DNA from: Campylobacteraceae bacterium
GTDB taxonomy: Bacteria > Campylobacterota > Campylobacteria > Campylobacterales > Sulfurovaceae
DNA: 6,393 nt
NCBI GenBank assembly: GCA_027056615.1
Contig: JALUKJ010000438.1
Span: 1 to 6,393, forward strand
Direction of reading: 5' to 3'
Under the pieces are notes generated by a model. The model ran no database searches. It had not been told where the DNA came from and saw nothing but the letters and a program-made list of their open reading frames with translations. Below are positions 4,236 through 6,393 of this stretch, piece by piece (the stretch's first letter is position 1; the number at the start of each line of letters is the position of its first letter). Made by a program: the position numbers and the translations under genes.

Positions 4236-5558
4236 ATGAATATAGGAAACAAAGTATTAAAAAAATTTAAAGAAGAAATAAGTAGTAAAGACTGGAACCG
4301 TTATATTAAGAACATTACCTACTCTGAAAAGGAGTCTAAAGATACTTTTAGACAATTCTATGCACCTAATATTTTATTAGCAAGATGGATTAAGACTAAA
4401 TATGAATTTCAACTAGCTCATCTCTTTGAAATTGAAACTAAAACGAAACCTCATATCTCTATATCTATAAATAAAAGTGCAAATTCTAAAAAAGAAAATG
4501 GCAAATCACGCACCATAAAAGAGTCAGGAAACAGTGCTAAAAGTACCATTTTAAACCCCTCTTTTACCTTTGAAAGCTTCATTGTAGGCAACTCTAATCA
4601 ATTTGCCTATACAACAGCTAAATCTGTTGCTGAAAAACCAGGTACTATATATAACCCTCTTTTCCTATATGGTGGGGTTGGTTTAGGGAAAACACACCTT
4701 ATTCAAGCTATAGGTAACTATCAAAATGCTATGGGAAAAAAGGTTATTTACACCACTTTTGAGCAATTTATGAATAAATTTACTTCACACCTCCGTTCTC
4801 AGACAATGGATAGATTTCGTGAACATTTTAGAGAGTGTGATATTCTTATTATTGATGATATTCAGTTCCTTTCAGGGAAAGAGCAAACCCAAGAGGAATT
4901 CTTTCATACTTTCAATGAATTACATCAAGCAAAGAAGCAAATTATCATTACTTCAGATAGACAACCTCACAAAATTAAAGGCTTAGTTGATAGACTCAAA
5001 AGTAGGTTTGAATGGGGTCTAATGGCCGATATACAGCCACCTGAGCTTGAAACCAAGATTGCTATTATTCAAAAAAAATGTGAAATAGATGGTATTCGTC
5101 TTAATTCAGATATTGTTAATTTTTTAGCCTCAAATATGGGTAACAACATACGAGAAATAGAGGGTGCAATTATTAAATTAAATGCTTATTCTGGGCTAAT
5201 GAATCAAGAGCTAACATTAGAGTTTGCACACAATGTTATAAAAGACCAACTTATAGAAAAAGAGAAAAATATCTCTATTAATGATGTTGTAACTGTTATC
5301 TCAAAAGAGCTTAATATTAAACTCTCTGATATTACTTCAAAAAAGCGAACTCGAATTGTTGTCAAAGCTAGACGAATCTCTATCTACCTTATTCGTAAAT
5401 TAAGTTCAAATTCTATGCCACAAATTGCTGTTTATTTTAATATGAAAGACCATACAGCTGTCAGTCATGCAATAAAAAAAGTAGATGAAATGCTAAAAGA
5501 GGATATTAATCTTAAGGTTTTATTAGATGAGTTAACTAGTAAAATAAATCGCTTGTAA
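4236..5558 (+). CDS. dnaA: Chromosomal replication initiator protein DnaA
   Basis: DnaA is an AAA+ ATPase that binds the DnaA boxes, melts the origin and loads the replicative helicase. The frame is open further upstream, but that region is the tandem DnaA boxes. The ATG at 4236 with GAGGA at 4227-4231 is the right start and gives 440 aa. Domain I (about 1-80, helicase and partner contacts) is followed by a short Ser/Lys/Asn-rich linker (about 81-110). The AAA+ domain has Walker A GGVGLGKT (146-153), Walker B ILIIDDIQF (203-211, acids D207/D208), sensor 1 ITSDRQ (238-243) and sensor 2 R306 in GNNIREIEGAI. Domain IV ends in the helix-turn-helix with the DnaA signature DHTAVSHA (405-412) that reads the boxes. 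Box clusters on both sides suggest autoregulation. Complete and intact. Confidence 0.98.
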   Translation: MNIGNKVLKKFKEEISSKDWNRYIKNITYSEKESKDTFRQFYAPNILLARWIKTKYEFQLAHLFEIETKTKPHISISINKSANSKKENGKSRTIKESGNSAKSTILNPSFTFESFIVGNSNQFAYTTAKSVAEKPGTIYNPLFLYGGVGLGKTHLIQAIGNYQNAMGKKVIYTTFEQFMNKFTSHLRSQTMDRFREHFRECDILIIDDIQFLSGKEQTQEEFFHTFNELHQAKKQIIITSDRQPHKIKGLVDRLKSRFEWGLMADIQPPELETKIAIIQKKCEIDGIRLNSDIVNFLASNMGNNIREIEGAIIKLNAYSGLMNQELTLEFAHNVIKDQLIEKEKNISINDVVTVISKELNIKLSDITSKKRTRIVVKARRISIYLIRKLSSNSMPQIAVYFNMKDHTAVSHAIKKVDEMLKEDINLKVLLDELTSKINRL

Positions 5559-5586
5559 AAAATGAGAAAGAAGCTTTTTTTACAAG
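5552..5586 (+). repeat. 11-bp inverted repeat spanning the dnaA stop codon
   Basis: CTTGTAAAAAA (5552-5562), which contains the last codon and stop of dnaA, pairs perfectly with TTTTTTACAAG (5576-5586) around a 13-nt loop. No T run follows the hairpin, so it is not a standard intrinsic terminator for dnaA. It could protect the 3' end of the mRNA or act at DNA level at the edge of oriC2. Its function is undetermined. Confidence 0.6.
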
Positions 5587-5620
5587 GTAAAGATATAAAA
5601 AAAAAAGATATAATTCAATA

Positions 5621-5765
5621 TGTGAAAAGATGTGAATAACTTTTACTTTTTTTGTACTTTTTAAATCCCACAGTTTCGGGCTTCAGAAAGGTTATTCACA
5701 TATTCACATAGACCTACTACTACTACTACTTATTTAAGAAAAAATAGGATAAAAAAAAATTAGGG
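5621..5765. other. oriC2: oriC2: DnaA boxes, DnaA-trio and unwinding region
   Basis: Between dnaA and dnaN lie perfect TTATTCACA boxes at 5631-5639 (-) and 5692-5700 (+), and a one-mismatch box ATATTCACA at 5700-5708 (+). A weak site with an intact TTCAC core (CTTTTCACA, 5621-5629, -) is also present. These are followed by the (CTA)5 DnaA-trio at 5714-5728 and an A/T-only or nearly A/T-only stretch (5729-5761). Box, short GC-containing spacer (TAGACC), trio, then AT-rich DNA is the order of the basal unwinding system described for Bacillus subtilis and found in many bacteria. So this is the probable site of initial melting and of helicase loading. Confidence 0.85.
5714..5734 (-). promoter_or_regulatory. 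DnaA-trio element
   Basis: Five CTA repeats (5714-5728) are followed by CTT and ATT. On the opposite strand, read 3' to 5', this is GAT five times, then GAA and TAA, matching the DnaA-trio consensus 3'-(G/A)A(T/A)-5'. DnaA is known to extend from adjacent boxes along such trios on single-stranded DNA. The nearest box ends 5 nt upstream. Confidence 0.85.
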
Positions 5766-5772
5766 AGAGAAA

Positions 5773-6393
5773 ATGAAAATTCTTGTTACAAAACAACTAA
5801 TAGAATCAATGCTTATTAATCTTCAACCTTTTTTAGAAAAAAAAGATGCAAGTCAAATTACATCACATATATATTTTGAAGCAATAAATGATGTAGTTGT
5901 TTTAAAAGCAAGTGATGGAGAGATAGGATTAATTATTAATAGCAGAAATATAATAATTGAACATGAGGGTAGTTTTACTGCTAATGGTAAAAAGTTTTTA
6001 GACATTATACGTATTTTACAAAATGAAGAGATTATTATTGAAAAAGTTGAAAACAGTATCAACATAAAACAAAATAACTCAAAATTTAAATTACCAACAT
6101 TTAATCCTCAAAACTATCCCTCTTTCCCTCTTATTGACAATAAACCTCAAATAACTTTAGATTCTATAAATCTGATTAAAGGCTTAAAAAAAATCTCATC
6201 AGCTATTGATAATAATAATCCAAAATATGAACTCAATGGAGCATTACTTGATATAAAAGAGAATGAAACTAAACTAGTAGGTACAGATACAAGAAGACTC
6301 TCTATAATCACTTTAACAAATCAATCAGAACAAACATTCTCTTTGATTATTCCTAAAAAAGCTATTATAGAGATTCAAAAACTCTTTATAGAC
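5773..6393 (+). CDS. dnaN: DNA polymerase III beta sliding clamp DnaN (3' end outside window)
   Basis: The beta clamp is a ring-shaped dimer that tethers DNA polymerase III and many repair proteins to DNA. The ATG at 5773 has AGGGAG (5762-5767) in front. The frame is open for 207 codons to the window edge with no stop, while the family is about 355-370 aa, so roughly the first two of three clamp domains are present. Recognisable parts are the N-terminal MKILVTKQLIESMLINL, the domain-1 segment TANGKKFLDIIRIL (about residues 75-88), the PTFNPQNYPSFP linker region and the domain-2 hallmark NGALLDI...VGTDTRRLSI (about 157-178, with TDTRRL at 171-176). It follows dnaA across oriC2, the widely conserved dnaA-dnaN order, and transcription may be affected by DnaA bound there. 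Confidence 0.96.
   Translation, partial: MKILVTKQLIESMLINLQPFLEKKDASQITSHIYFEAINDVVVLKASDGEIGLIINSRNIIIEHEGSFTANGKKFLDIIRILQNEEIIIEKVENSINIKQNNSKFKLPTFNPQNYPSFPLIDNKPQITLDSINLIKGLKKISSAIDNNNPKYELNGALLDIKENETKLVGTDTRRLSIITLTNQSEQTFSLIIPKKAIIEIQKLFID

Noticed and set aside
5853..6065. Reverse-strand open frame of 70 codons
   Set aside because: It is the shadow of dnaN on the opposite strand, hydrophobic because of base composition, with no ribosome site.

Overview
The window is very AT-rich. It carries the chromosomal replication origin region of a bacterium that is most likely a member of the Campylobacterota, of the Sulfurimonas/Sulfurovum/Arcobacter type. The clues are the ruvC-dnaA-dnaN order, DnaA boxes of the form TTATTCACA (with the TTCAC core typical of this phylum) instead of the E. 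coli TTATCCACA, and the codon use and small accessory proteins. The species call is inference, because no database was searched.

Right part (about 3415-6393) is core genome. A tRNA-Val(GAC) and ruvC run leftward; dnaA and the start of dnaN run rightward. DnaA boxes lie in both gaps flanking dnaA, giving a bipartite origin. oriC1 (4070-4207) has an inverted pair of boxes and then four perfect boxes in tandem at an 11-bp period, placed directly in front of dnaA. oriC2 (5621-5765) has three or four boxes, then (CTA)5, a textbook DnaA-trio element, then an A/T-rich stretch, and is the likely unwinding site. Host genes point away from the origin on both sides, so they are co-directional with replication.

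Left part (1-3333) is accessory and decaying. It holds a Rpn/PD-(D/E)XK nuclease-like protein (2419-3333), a small helix-turn-helix protein (1982-2230), and a broken gene (804-1905) for a winged-helix, replication-protein-like product. That gene is broken twice: by a 272-bp net insertion at codon 3 and by a one-base shift in a T7 run. Its 3' end also runs antisense into the tail of an IS4-type transposase relic (68-845), which has itself lost its 5' part and carries a homopolymer frameshift.

The most unusual object is the insertion at 1624-1899. Its 276 bases are almost completely palindromic: a perfect 35-bp terminal inverted repeat encloses two separate hairpin arms of about 99 and 98 nt joined by CCCTATGGG. 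The predicted single-stranded fold is T-shaped, or cloverleaf-like. Removing the element and one copy of CTAG restores an ATG-initiated reading frame, so the target duplication is CTAG.
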